The notes under the pieces are model-generated. The model was not told the DNA's origin, did not search any database, and saw only the letters and a program-made list of their open reading frames with translations. This document shows, piece after piece, positions 1 to 11,251 of a stretch of 64,000 nucleotides of DNA (positions are counted from its first letter, which is position 1; every line of letters begins with the position of its first letter). Source of the DNA: Antedon mediterranea (lineage: Eukaryota; Echinodermata; Crinoidea; Comatulida; Antedonidae); contig NC_092679.1 of assembly GCF_964355755.1 (NCBI RefSeq), positions 21,194,932-21,258,931 of the forward strand, read 5' to 3'. The position numbers and the translations under genes are program-made.

Positions 1-65
1 GTTGTTGTCGAACGGCTATGCCTTGTCTCCATTACCATCCCCATAACTATATTTTCTCTCAATAG

Positions 66-2099
66 ATGCTCCAGATTTTTTGGAGGCCAAGATAATCGAG
101 GTAATGTTGTGAGTCTAATGAAAAAAAATGTTTGCTTATTCATCTCATTGGGAAATCGCATGTTTGTCGATAATCCTATCTTTTAAGTCTGATTTTTTTT
201 CTCTATGAAAAGTTAATGCGCATTTAGCTTTTAATCTACTTTTTGTAGAAGACAAATTCTAAAGAAATTCTAAAGATATTTCTAAAGTTGTTTCTATACA
301 ATTTCTATCTATACAAAATCTAAAAGTAAAATATATAGAATTTGTATATAATTTCTATAGAATTTTGTTATATAAATTCTATACATAATGTATTTCGTAG
401 GGGAAAATAATGCAACTAGTCAGAGTTCAGGAATATTCGAAGGCCCGAGGGCGAATACATTGGCCTAGTAGTAGTGTAGTATAGTGAATAACAGTAAATA
501 TTTCCTCCATGATTTGTCCCACTTTTTGGACGCAACACGTAATTTGATAAATCGCTTGTGATTGGTCAACTCATTTGCGTTATGCATGACGTCGTTACGT
601 TCCGTCCAAATGGGAATCAAGCTCTAGTCAAACCAAGGCAATTAAACAACAGGACGCGATATTTCTTTTCGTACATAAGTTGAGGACCCCGCATGAAACG
701 TCACAAAATAAACATTATTCAATAGTCGTTAAACGCACACACGTAGATTGATATCTTATAATTGTAGGTAAACCGTGAACGCCAGTATGAAGTCCGTTCC
801 AGGTTGTCGTATGACGCACGTAATTACCGTAAACGTTACGTGGACGAAGTGTTTACCACTGATGATACTCGTGAATATTTCGACGTTCTGTATTTACATA
901 ACGTGGTGAGCTATTGTATGATTTTTTTTGTTGGCCTATTTTTCTGAGTCTTTTCAATTATTTTATGGCAGGACTACTGTATCAACTAAAAAGTTATTTT
1001 TGGTAGATGAAATCTCAATTTACTTTAATTATTTAGGGGATAGAATATCGTTTAGATCTGCAAACAAGGCAATGCGAATCTCGAGATATCAGCCAAGAAC
1101 AATTTTTCCCTATCGGAATTCCGAAAAACGCAACATTCTACGGCGAAGCCACCATCGGCACTAAAGGTTTCCCCGGTGAAGGAGTTCTTGTACAGACATG
1201 GGGCGGACAATCCGAACGAGGTGAGCAACACATATGTATCGAATTTAAAGCATGTCACTTTTATTTTACGTTCTTTTTATTTAAAATCCGAACGAGGTGA
1301 GTGAAAGATCAAAGTAAATCAGTCTCTACAAAGTGTTTACTAATTTGACAAAAGAAGTGAGTAATTTACACAATAAATAGGTATAGTGTAATGTGTTTTA
1401 ACCCAATACACAGACGTGCTGGTATTACATGAAACATACGATCCTCCTGTGCACCGCATATGTTTTAAAACTTAGGCTGACCGATTTAATTCCCTAATAA
1501 TAATAGTTTATCCACGTTCACGGATTATGTGCTTAAACGTGTATGAATTCTTCACATGCAATCTCATAAGTACATTTTTACTCTATTCTTCTATCATGTG
1601 ACCATTTTTTGTATATAATTTAGGTCGCTATTCTGGCATTTGGACAGTAACCGGCTGTTTGCCAGTTAAAGAGGGTTATTATAGTAACCAAACTGGCTAT
1701 ATTAGTACCGAGTAAGTACAATATTTCTAATCATCTATTAACCATGAAATTACATTAATAATTAAAATAAAATTATGGTATAGACAGAAGAATCTTAAGG
1801 CAATCCATGATGACCCGAAATAAATAATTATATATATCTCTCTCGTTGAGTTTATCCCGTTTTTCAACGTGGACGTGACATTATTGGTGTCCATAGGCAA
1901 TCACAACATATTGCCTTAATACCATACACATTTTTTCCTGTTCTCTAAAGAAATGAATAAGCAGTATGTATAGTGTGAACAGACCTTTATGCATGTTATG
2001 ATTTCGTAATGATTTGTATTTTACAGGTTCTATGACATCACACTTGGAATTAGTGATCCCAATGTGTTCCTGCCGCCTAAAGAGTGTAGCGGTGTTTAA
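66..2099 (+). CDS. EPDR1-like: Ependymin-related secreted protein, copy 1 (5' exon missing)
   Basis: Five exons are visible: 66-100, 768-905, 1037-1220, 1624-1711, 2027-2099 (stop TAA 2097-2099), about 171 residues. The signal-peptide exon must lie before the window, because the first visible exon starts in phase 1 after an intron. The family signature is the run FFPIGIPKNATFYGE followed by GEGVLVQTWGG, then GCLPV and a C-terminal DPNVFLPP. Three cysteines seen here (RQCESRD, GCLPV, PKECSG) match copy 2; the first cysteine of the family would be encoded at the exon 1/2 junction. NAT and NQT are possible N-glycosylation sites. Ependymins are secreted, often calcium-binding glycoproteins of the extracellular matrix or lysosome; the exact role here is unknown. 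The donor after exon 3 could also be three bases earlier. Exon phases are the same as in copy 2, showing tandem duplication. An AATAAA at 2261-2266 is a likely polyadenylation signal. Confidence 0.88.
512..628. mobile_element. MITE-B, degenerate copy
   Basis: CGCTTGTGATTGGTCAACTC, GTCGTTACGTTCCGTCC and GGGAATCAAGCTCTAG match the family; in intron 2 of ependymin-related copy 1. Confidence 0.65.
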
Positions 2100-2309
2100 A
2101 TGCCCGTGCATTTAACGTGCGGCAAAGTTTCTTGAATGTATTTTCTTTTCATTTTTTGTGATTCATTAAAAAATATAAAAAACAATGTAAAATCAATTTA
2201 AACGTATAGACCAGTTTGATCAGAAAAATCTTTCAAATTACGCTATATTCGATAAACAACAATAAAGGAATTAAATAAATGATTTGTAAACAATAGTTAA
2301 ATTTATTCC
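2100..2309 (+). other. 3' untranslated region of ependymin-related copy 1
   Basis: AT-rich sequence follows the stop codon, with AATAAA at 2261-2266. No other coding signal is visible. Confidence 0.5.
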
Positions 2310-2970
2310 TCAAAACATCCTTTGTACTATCTATTTCTCCCTTATTCTTCCTTATCTCCACTATTGCAATATTGTCTGGGGGAACACTTATCCGTCGTAC
2401 CTAAACAAACTTCTTTTACTACAAATAAAATGTATTAGAAACATTTCAAACTCGCCTCCAAGAGCCCACTCAGATCCGTTTTTTTGCATCCCTTTCCCTT
2501 TTAAAAATTTACGATATAAATTGCCTTCAACAATGTATTTTTGTATACTCTTGGTTAAATTCCCTAATCCCCACTCAATTTCAACCCCTGTTCAAATTCA
2601 ATTTCAACTATCATAGTCATAACACAATTAGAACCTCAAATAAAATACATATTCCATTACACAAAACACTATCTTTCCAACATAACATTCAGTTTTCAGA
2701 GCCAAAATATTGGAACAACTTCCCAAATACATAACCGAATCGCCAACAAAAAAACATTTCTCATTTAAGCTAAAAAGGCATCTATTATCCACATACAATC
2801 ACTGAATCCTAAATAATATTAATTCAAATTTCATTGATATTTTCAATCGGTTATTTTTGTTTACTTTGTTTTTTTTAATGATTTTTTTATATTTTTTTTT
2901 ATTTTTTTGCAGCCCACTACACTTTCACAAACACTGTTAATTGAAAAGAAAAGAGAAATAAATGTTCTGA
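2310..2970 (+). mobile_element. Degenerate LINE 3' end (CR1/L2-like reverse transcriptase tail)
   Basis: Broken + strand frames read YCNIVWGNTYPSYLNKL followed by a QIKCIRNISNSPPRAHSDP-like stretch near 2355-2480. This is the usual end of the reverse transcriptase region of CR1/L2-type non-LTR retrotransposons. A further piece near 2700-2810 resembles the LP..I..S...FK.KLK segment that closes such ORFs. Frameshifts and stops make it non-functional. The 3' part ends in an A-rich, AATAAA-containing tail near 2960. Confidence 0.65.
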
Positions 2971-3036
2971 AATAAAATAAAATTAGGAAAATAGCCTAAT
3001 AATATAGTTTGTTATTGAGAAATGTTTTTTTAAAAG

Positions 3037-4125
3037 CTACATTTACACTCGATACAAGCAAGACAACAAAGTACAGTGTGAATGTGTATTTACCTGCTAC
3101 ATTTACACTCGATAAAAGCAAGACAACAAAGCACAGTGTGAATTTATATTTACCTGCTACATTTACACTCGATACAAGCAAGACAACAAAGCACAGTGTG
3201 AAGTGTGTATTTATCTGCTACATTTACACTCGATACAAGCAAGACAACAAAGCACAGTGTGAATGTGTATTTACCAGCTACATTTACACTCGATACAAGC
3301 AAGACAACAAAGCACAGTGTGAATGTGTATTTACCTGCTACATTTACACTCGATACAAGCAAGACAACAAAGTACAGTGTGGATGTGTATTTACCAGCTA
3401 CATTTACACTCGATACAAGCAAGACAACAAAGTACAGTGTGAATGTGTATTTACCTGCTACATTTACACTCGATACAAGCAAGACAACAAAGCACAGTGT
3501 GAATGTGTATTTACCTGCTACATTTACACTCGATACAAGCAAGACAACAAAGTACAGTGTGAATGTGTATTTACCTGCTACATTTACACTCGATACAAGC
3601 AAGACAACAAAGCACAGTGTGAATGTGTATTTACCTGCTACATTTACACTCGATACAAGCAAGACAACAAAGCACAGTGTGAATGTGTATTTACCTGCTA
3701 CATTTACACTCGATACAAGCAAGACATCAAAGCACAGTGTGAATGTGTATTTACCTGCTACATTTACACTCGATACAAGCAAGACAACAAAGTACAGTGT
3801 GAATGTGTATTTACCTGCTACATTTACACTCGATACAAGCAAGACAGCAAAGTACAGTGTGAATGTGTATTTACCTGCTACATTTACACTCGATACAAGC
3901 AAGAAAACAAAGCACAGTGTGAATGTGTATTTACCTGCTACATTTACACTCGATACAAGCAAGACAGCAAAGCACAGTGTGAATGTGTATTTACCTGCTA
4001 CATTTACACTCGATACAAGCAAGACAGCAAAGTACAGTGTGAATGTGTATTTACCTGCTACATTTACACTCGATACAAGCAAGACAACAAAGTACAGTGT
4101 GAATGTGTATTTACCAGCTACATTG
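3037..4125. repeat. 60-bp minisatellite, about 18 copies
   Basis: A unit of 60 bp with core GCTACATTTACACTCGATAC repeats head to tail about 18 times with only scattered substitutions (for example AAGTACAGTG versus AAGCACAGTG). One unit near 3205 has a one-base insertion. Because 60 is divisible by three, long frames stay open on both strands; they are by-products of the repeat, not genes. Confidence 0.97.
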
Positions 4126-4149
4126 AGAATATATTATAAGCTCTGCTAA

Positions 4150-4325
4150 TTTTTCTGGCTTTTTAATTGTATCGTTTTGCTTTAGCTTTTTGCTTATTTT
4201 ATTGTTTATCTCTATTGAGATCCAGCAACTGACACCTAATACAGCATTGTCATTTTTCAATAATTTGCCTTTTGATTTAGACTATATATATTCTTTATAA
4301 TGCAATAAAAACTATTATAAAAAAA
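4150..4325 (+). repeat. Dispersed repeat, LINE-tail-like (copy 1)
   Basis: About 150 bp resembling 49218-49378. Both have TTGATTTAGCTTTT or TTGCTTTAGCTTTT, then an ATTGAGATCCAGC block, then an A-rich end. A retrotransposon 3' end is likely, but the family is not identified. Confidence 0.5.
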
Positions 4326-5144
4326 GTCCGTTTTCAATGTAATGTAAGTTGTTTTGCTGTTTAAATCCGTGAAAATCAATGATGATGAAAATAATAATGA
4401 TGACGACAATGGTCGTCAAAACAGAAGGATAACACATAAATATTGTATGTAAAGTTATGTAAAGTAGATACTACTATGTTGTTTTAATCCAAGTCTGAAT
4501 GTATTTTGGAATGCCCTCCCAGTGTGGTATCACTGGCACAGAAATGTAATACTCGGCTTATATCAAGTTACTAAAATAAACTCAACATATCCAGCTAATG
4601 TAATAGAACAAGGATGTCAATGTTCACAGTCGCAGGGGCGCGCGTACACAGAATGTGACGTAATTACAAGGCTAAGGTAGCGTCGTACGAACGAGGCTTA
4701 ACGAAAGGTCTTTCTCGTCGGTCGCGACAAGACGAATCGTCGGGCGTAGTCTTTAGGTCGTCGCGAGAACTTTAAACATGTTTCTCCTAAAAGGTTGTTC
4801 CGATCAACCGAGAGGCGGACGAATAATTATGGGGACACTTAATGTATATGTAAATTATCTGATATACGCATGCGTACTTGCAGCACGCTATACCGCATTC
4901 ATTAACGTATCAATCAACACTAAAATGTATTTATAATCTAACAGAACAAACCAGTATAATTTATTTAATAACGCATTTCTCGAAAAATACACACCGGAAA
5001 TAGGCCTACGTAATATTATGGAAATGCATTTATGGAAATGTCACTCAAATCTGGTGTCTCCCCACACCCACGTCTTTTATTCAGAACTCAACCAGGATTT
5101 TGTAGTTCTTCTGTACGTTAGCACCACTGCAACACGAAATAACC
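4326..5144. other. Upstream region of ependymin-related copy 2
   Basis: No gene is seen. The stretch 4620-4830 is locally richer in CpG and may be part of the promoter region of copy 2, but no core promoter element can be named with confidence. Confidence 0.35.
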
Positions 5145-8100
5145 ATGACGGCTTATTTGGCATTATGTCTCCTGTTTCTTGCTATTACTGTTAAATCCGA
5201 TCCTACACGATGTGGTATGTAGGCTATGCATTTTGTATGTTTGGTTGGTTAGAAAGTCACTTACATTGTAGGCCATGATACAATGGTCATTAGGCATATG
5301 ATAATATTATAACAATCGTTCTTAAATACCCCGGTAATTTTTTTTTTTTTTGATCAAACACATGGAATCATACTTCAATAATGGAGTATAAGCGTCGCAT
5401 ATACAGTGTTTACTTGAAACTGAATGATGCTATTAACAATGTAATTGGTATCACGTCAACCTCTATTGTGTCCTCCGAATGCTGGTTGCTTGTCTTCATA
5501 ATTGTATTTCTGTTATATCGAATGGCTTGATAAAGCTTGGTTTATAGGGCGACTTTGCGTTGCGCTAACGACCTTGCGTTGCGCTGACGACCTTGCGTTG
5601 CGCTGACGACCTTGCGTTGCGCTGACGACCTTGAGTTGCGCTGACGACCTTGAGTTGCGCTTACGACCTTGCGTTGCGCTAACGACCTTGCGTTGCGCTG
5701 ACGACCTTGCGTTGCGCTGATGACCTTGCGTTGGGCTTACGACCTTGCGTTGCGCTAACGACCTTGCGTTGAGCTGACGACCATGCGTTGCGCTTACGAC
5801 CTTGCGTTGCGTCCTATAAACCAAGATTATATATAAAACAATCATAATGGTAAATTAACTTTACATGATGTTTTTTATCTTATAGATGCTCCGAGCATGG
5901 AAGCTCTTGTAGTCGAGGTAATTGTAGATAATCAATCAATAAACAATCAATGATAAAGGAATGAGTTATCTCTGTTATTTTAGTAAAAACAAAATTTACA
6001 TTACACCATGGAGGAAATTTCCTCCATGATTACACAATTCTGGTTCCCATTAGGACGCAACGCACGGACGTTAGTATAGCGTAACTCAAATGATTTGACC
6101 AATCACAAACGATGTATTATTCGAACTATCGTCTTTCATTGGTCAACTCGCTCGATTTAAGCCTGTTTTGTGCGTATAAAATAAACTGTAAATCTGGCAT
6201 TACTATATAATATAAATATGGAAATATTAAATTGAAATTTTAAGTCAAATTTTTTGGAAGTACACTAAACAAATGAAAGGGTTTGGCTAGTTATAGTTAT
6301 TTTAGCTGATGAATCTCATATTCTCAACTAAAAGTTAGTAGTTACCAGATCTGGAAGATTAACAACAATTCCAGTTAAAACAAATAGACATAAATTTTCA
6401 TTCTTACCTAGCGCTATTAGACTACACAACAATGAGTTCAAAAGATAGGTCATTAGGTCTGTTGTAATTTATATTGCCGTTGATCAGCTGTTAGTTCTAT
6501 GTTGATCATGAATGTAAATATTATGTGTGTATTGTTTTACTTGTGTTTTTCTGCCAAGAAAACAATTATCATTGTACCATGTATGAATGACTTAATAAAT
6601 CGAATCTGAATCTGTCATATCACAAAGTTAACATTTTAAATTCTTATATATTTTAGGTGGACTATATGTTCAGATATAGTTTTGTAACCAATTTGTCATA
6701 CGACGCACAGAATAATACTTTAAGTAAACGTTTCGTCAGTGCAAAGGCTTACAAACGTGGTACAATCCAAAATCGTCGTTACGACCTCCTTTATTTTCAC
6801 GAAAACGTGAGTTATGTTATCAATACCTATCCCATTTGTTTTTTTATTTGTAGGCCGTTTTTGAAGCCAGAAACCTTATTAAACTCATTAAAACTTCACA
6901 TCTCATCCTACATCTATATGGTTCCATTCACCAGTTTTCTGTTATTTTTTTATTCCTTCTTTGTAAATCATGTGTCCGCAGCGATGATATTGTCTGTATT
7001 ATATAGGCATACAATTCCTGTAAATGTACTGTACGTATAATAATGTATTTACATAAAATGCTATTATGCCTAATTGTCAGCCTATCAATTAAAAATATTT
7101 TGGATTGAGGCTTATGAATTTACTTTTTTTAGGAAACACTTCAAGCATTTCGTTTGGATCTGGACACAAAGCATTGCAGTACTAAAGAAATCAGCAAAGA
7201 ACCGCGACCCCTTTTCGGAATTCCGGAACACGCAAAATTCGGCGGAGAAAGCATCCATAGGGATTCCGGCATGTATAGGGAATCCGGTATTCTTGTAAAC
7301 AAGTGGTGGGCAAACACCGAACGAAGTCAGCAAAATATATATCAAATTAAGAGAATTTTTCACGCTATTAAAACTGTCTAAAGAAGCTCCATCTACACTA
7401 TCAAACTTTATGTGACAAAATAGTGTGCCCATAATAATGGACATGATGATGTCATGTCACTACCATATTTGGGCATATCACTACCATATTTGGGCATATC
7501 ACTACCATATTTGGGCACATCTCACTTTTTTGTGAAACTAGTTTGATAGTGTAGACAGAGCTTTAAAAAGCGGTAACCATAATTTACTCACCAGAAGCTA
7601 GTCACCCGATTTCTGTTAAATTTTAACTGACTATTGAATGTCATCAACGTATAATATGAATAGGACGTACGAATATTTTTGTTATGTGTCCATTTTGTGG
7701 ATCTTACTTAGGTCATTACATTGGTTTTTGGACACAGGATTGTTTGCCAGTCTATGAGACTTATGAGTATACTCGTATCGTGTAAGTATGTTACGGCTTT
7801 ACCACGTTGAAACACCGGTTCTCGTCAGATCACCGAAGTTAAGCGACGTTGGGCCTGGTTAGAGCTTGGATGGGAGATGAGACCATCTGGGAATAACGGG
7901 TGCTGTATACGGAGCTGGGGTCCCGTTAGGCATTTGAAATCAGCACTGCTGACTCTTATGGCAGCCCCTGCATGCATCTAGTATCTGCCTCAGACCTCTG
8001 GTCAAGGTGGGCACTGGACGAGATTATTGTTAGGACCAATCAAGGTGCTTTAAACAGTCCTGGCTTTGTTTGTATTAAACCTGTTAGTGGCGGTAATTAT

Positions 8101-8677
8101 CGCTGTTGGTTGGATTTAAAAAATAAAAAAAATATATTACATTTAACATTTTAAGGCCAATTTACACAGACGAGCGTTAACGGTAGGCCTAAGCAGAAAA
8201 CCGCGTAGCTCGTCGAGGTCCCACGTAGAATATGTATCTATCCTCAGCGGAACTATCAAATATTAGTAAATTGACAGGGGTATTTTCCATTAGCAATTAT
8301 TTGTGCGAATCGAACATTCTCGCGTTCTGATTGGTCGTGTCACTAATGCGTGTTTCCCACTAGAGACGCAACACAATGACGTAACGCAACGTAATGGATT
8401 TGATCAATCACAAACGATGAATTATTCGAACTGTCGCTTGTCATTGGTCAACCCGCTTACGTTGCGTTTCGTCGTTGTGTTTTGTCTCTAGTGGGAACCA
8501 AGCATTAAAGTGGATGAAATAAGAATACGCAATGAGCATTACTGACCAATATCGAATAAAGTCGCCTAAATAGAAAACATTTTATGATTCGTATTTTACA
8601 GGTACTCTTACGTCGAACTTGGCATTTGGGATCCCAATGTGTTTGTACCACCACTTGAAAAATGTTTTTTTCCATAA
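5145..8677 (+). CDS. EPDR1-like: Ependymin-related secreted protein, copy 2 (complete)
   Basis: Six exons: 5145-5214, 5886-5917, 6657-6806, 7133-7325, 7712-7781, 8602-8677, giving 196 residues, the usual ependymin length. Residues 1-18 (MTAYLALCLLFLAITVKS) form a clear signal peptide, which fixes the start. The body shows LFGIPEHAKFGGE, GILVNKWW, DCLPV and the C-terminal WDPNVFVPP, and four cysteines (TRC, KHC, DCLPV, EKC) as expected for the fold. NLS, NNT and NET are potential N-glycosylation sites. The donor of exon 4 is the weak GTCAGC, where copy 1 has GTGAGC. Compared with copy 1 the central exon has diverged strongly (IHRDSGMYRESG), so the two paralogues are old or evolve fast. Function beyond an extracellular role cannot be read from the sequence. 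Confidence 0.9.
5533..5827. mobile_element. MITE-B copy whose interior is a 19-bp minisatellite
   Basis: The ends AAGCTTGGTTTATAGG (5533) and CCTATAAACCAAGAT (to 5827) are inverted and flanked by TA on both sides. The whole interior is about 14 copies of a 19-bp unit related to CGACCTTGCGTTGCGCTGA. The unit resembles the subterminal CCTTGCGTTGCG of other MITE-B copies, so the minisatellite probably grew from the element itself. It lies in intron 1 of ependymin-related copy 2. Confidence 0.85.
6005..6180. mobile_element. MITE-B, degenerate copy
   Basis: Shows GGTTCCCATTAGGACGCAAC, ACCAATCACAAACGATG and CATTGGTCAACTCGCT, the diagnostic internal blocks of the family, but no clean 3' end. Confidence 0.6.
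6270..6616 (+). mobile_element. LINE 3' end fragment
   Basis: A + frame reads PVKTNRHKFSFLPSAIRLHN, the typical C-terminus of CR1/Jockey-type reverse transcriptase ORFs, followed by a short 3' untranslated part and a tail of AATCTG-like units (AATCGAATCTGAATCTG) just before exon 3 of ependymin-related copy 2. Confidence 0.7.
7381..7563. mobile_element. MITE-A copy with internal 21-bp repeats
   Basis: Ends match the family consensus AAGCTCTGTCTACACTATC in inverted orientation with flanking TA; the left end is altered (AAGAAGCTCCATCTACAC). Three head-to-tail units of TATCACTACCATATTTGGGC lie inside. It is in intron 4 of ependymin-related copy 2. Confidence 0.85.
7792..8138 (+). mobile_element. 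SINE with 5S rRNA-derived head (SINE3-like)
   Basis: Bases 7792-7911 align by eye along the whole length of 5S rRNA: TACCACGTTGAA, CACCGGTTCTCGTC, GATCACCGAAGTTAAGC, GGGCCTGGTTAG, TTGGATGGGA, CTGGGAATA, GGGTGCTGTA. This includes the internal RNA polymerase III promoter region, with a small insertion in the C box. A unique body of about 200 bp and an A-rich tail (AAAAAATAAAAAAAAT) follow, which fits a retroposed 5S-headed SINE rather than a true 5S gene. It sits in intron 5 of ependymin-related copy 2, same strand. Confidence 0.8.
8346..8505. mobile_element. MITE-B copy, full length
   Basis: TA-flanked inverted ends; the right end is TCTAGTGGGAACCAAGCAT and the left end TTTCCCACTAGAGACGCAAC. 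The interior has AATCACAAACGATGAATTAT and GTCATTGGTCAACC. Confidence 0.8.
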
Positions 8678-8873
8678 TTGATGGATTGACGATCGAAATG
8701 GTCAGTTGTATCAACGACTTGATTTGATTAACGTACTCTTTAAGGGTGGAGGTAAAAAAGGAACGAAAATAAGTATAATATAATATAGTTGGTGGATTTA
8801 ATTAATTATTATTATGATTCTTTTTTTAAAATTTAAATTGTCACATTGAAGGTGAATATCATTTTAGCTATAG

Positions 8874-8970
8874 CCTTGTCTACACTAGTAAGCTTGACCG
8901 AGTTTTTGTTCGCAAACTTGGAGTTCTTGAGTTTGCGAAAAAAGGTTTTCCAGTGTAGACGGGGCTTTAG
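8874..8970. mobile_element. Short MITE (family C)
   Basis: About 95 bp with inverted ends TAGCCTTGTCTACACTAG and CAGTGTAGACGGGGCT. The centre is a near-palindrome (GTTCGCAAACTTGG / GAGTTTGCGAA). The ends resemble MITE-A, suggesting a common transposase. Confidence 0.6.
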
Positions 8971-9086
8971 TTTGTCCTTTTTATTCCAGAAAGGTACTTC
9001 CTCAATGTTATTGGTTTCCTAAAGTTGAATCCACAAATATACCATTACGCCGACACTAATTTAAATATACATTTCTGTTTCTTTTA

Positions 9087-9234
9087 AGCTTGGTTCCCAC
9101 TAGAACGTAACGCAATGACAAGCGAAGTTATAGACAGTTAGCAATCACAAGCAAATAAGCCATCGCTTGTGATTGGTCAATTCACTTGCGTTGCGTTACG
9201 TCCTTGCGTTGCCTCGCTAGTGGGGACCACGCTT
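9087..9234. mobile_element. MITE-B copy, full length
   Basis: Left end AAGCTTGGTTCCCACTAG, right end CTAGTGGGGACCACGCTT, with GCTTGTGATTGGTCAATTCA inside. It abuts the foldback element that follows. Confidence 0.85.
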
Positions 9235-9677
9235 TAAAGGACAACTTGACCGAGAACCATATTTTAACAACGTATTAGGGATGTACATATGATTTCAGAA
9301 CCATCGTGAGATTAAGGATATTGCCGCACGCGTTTGCCGTACAGCCGTCGCCGTAAATTGCTGTCACAGGTGCATCGCAAAATTTACGTTATGAGTTTTC
9401 TGGCAAAGTCTGGCAAATCGCGAAAATTTCTAGTAAACACACTTTGTAAATACATCGTAAAAAATATAAATGTTGATTTTTTTTATTGTTTTTTTTTTGC
9501 TTTTCTGGACTCATTAAGTAGATTTTGCAATGCAACTGTGACGTCACAGCAATTTACGGCGACGGCTGTACGGCGAGCGCGTGCGGCGATATTCTTAATC
9601 TCTTAATTGTTCTGAAATCATATATGTAGACATATACCTTGTTAAAATATGGTCCTCGGTCAATTTTTCCTTTAAAT
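9233..9677. mobile_element. Foldback element, about 440 bp
   Basis: Long inverted arms: TTTAAAGGACAACTTGACCGAG-type sequence at the left mirrors CTCGGTCAATTTTTCCTTTAAA at the right. GATTTCAGAAC mirrors GTTCTGAAATC, and GCCGTACAGCCGTCGCCG mirrors CGGCGACGGCTGTACGGC. Arms are about 140 bp with a loop rich in T. No coding capacity. Confidence 0.8.
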
Positions 9678-10671
9678 AAGACAATGTGTATTATAATTTT
9701 AAGACGTTTCAAATTGAGTGGGACACTGATAACATAAGGAAATAAATTTCCTATAGGTCACGTGCCTAGGAAGAAGATAAATGTCACATGTGTAGACCTA
9801 TAACTTGTTCTTGTTTGGTTAGCCGTTCTCAATTGAGAACATCAGGTCATTGCCTTTGCGTGAGAGAGAAATATACCTTATGTGCATCAGATATGTCTTT
9901 TTTAGTTTAATTTAATTACACTAATATTAATATTAATAATAAAGCATAAATATAATTATTATACAAATGTAAAAAGAATATTATTTAGGTAATACAATAC
10001 AATAACACTTTATTATCTCAAATTGCTGGGAACTCATTCATAATTTTAAAACATGGATCAACTAAATATAATATAATAATTTAATAACAATAAAAAAAAA
10101 AATAAATTGTTATTACCCGGTGGTATAGAGAGATACAAACAATATTAATTGGTTAAAGTCAATTAATTTACAAAATAATCATTGAATATATTATCATTAT
10201 ATTATCCATTTTATTATAATTCAAATTATAACCACGGCGTCCGTGAACCTTTTTGCACTAGTTCGTCTTCGGCAAATTTTCCTGTTATATAAATATCAAG
10301 TTCAATAATAAATAGGTTAACTTTTAATTATTATATTTTATTCACAATAATATTAATATTAATACTGTAGTACAGCATAAATAATATACGCTTTATAAAT
10401 ATAAACAATTCAATACTAGTTAGTAGGAGATATACATTTTTACGATAATTGGCGGCGAAATCCTTGACCGATTTCGGATTCCGTAATAGGACGTACGCTC
10501 GAAGTTTTCTTCGGCCACCGGACCGAATAGTGATGTGAATGTCTTACAATAAAGCCACATTTACTTATACTGTACTCGATAAAAAGACAAACAAAACACA
10601 CACACGTTCCGTTCCGTCGCAACTCTTCTTTCAGTGTAAAAGCAGCCGATTCCCAGTGCTGTGTCTCCACA

Positions 10672-10838
10672 TACTATCTATTTCCGAAGTATCATAGGAA
10701 TATTTGGTAATATACAGTATCACATGTGGTGCCTGTATCATGTAAGGTTAGGTTGAGGGTTAGGTTACCCTGTATACAAGTGAAACACATGTGATGTTGT
10801 ATTACCAAATATTCCTATGATACTTCGGAAATACTGCT
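10672..10838. repeat. Palindrome of about 165 bp with ATCACATGTG core
   Basis: ATTTCCGAAGTATCATAGGA at the left and TCCTATGATACTTCGGAAAT at the right are exact mirror images, continuing through GTATCACATGTG / CACATGTGATG. Related sequence recurs near 54950-55150 and 60485-60610. Confidence 0.8.
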
Positions 10839-11251
10839 ACAGAGAATACCGAGAATCGGCTGGTAAAAGCAGGTTAATTTAGTTTGCTCCAAACAAGGTA
10901 TACTTTTTGAATGATTTAATGTTTTGAATGACAATTATGATGCAGATGATAATGGCCATCAGAACGGAAGGATAACTTTAACAAGGTAATGAGGAAAACT
11001 GATATATAGGCCTACTTATATTATAATATACAGTTGATCCATCTTATATCCACATACATGGTTTATCGTATGAACATCATGTTAGTCTTTCTTTTTAAGT
11101 ATAGTATTAGGAACGGGGTTACCTTGTATGCGAAGGGGAATGTTTTCGGCGCTAAAAGGCATGTAATAAAGCCTATAGGTATTGTACATTATCGTCACCA
11201 AAAGATGATAATAATACACGTTGTTTTTGTCGATCAAGGCAGAAGGAATTT

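Larger units (their letters stand above)
8678..11251. other. Gene-free spacer after ependymin-related copy 2
   Basis: No coding signal. It contains the separately listed MITEs and foldbacks. The stretch 9900-10420 is very AT-rich with two similar blocks (AATATTAATATTAAT near 9923 and 10347), otherwise unremarkable. Confidence 0.6.

Noticed and set aside
3037-4125. CRISPR-like array
   Set aside because: Units are contiguous with no unique spacers, and the host is clearly an animal.
3009-4149. Long open frames of 310-376 codons with 20-residue repeats on both strands
   Set aside because: They follow from a 60-bp tandem repeat without stop codons; overlapping + frames and a - frame are open at once and there is no start or splice context.
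5513-5845. 110-codon arginine-rich frame on the - strand
   Set aside because: Product of the 19-bp minisatellite inside a MITE (57 bp equals three units).
7792-7911. Functional 5S rRNA gene
   Set aside because: Insertion in the C box, several substitutions, no terminator of T residues directly after, and fusion to a SINE body with an A-rich tail.
9334-9606. 90-codon frame on the + strand
   Set aside because: Lies wholly inside the foldback element and reads across both arms.
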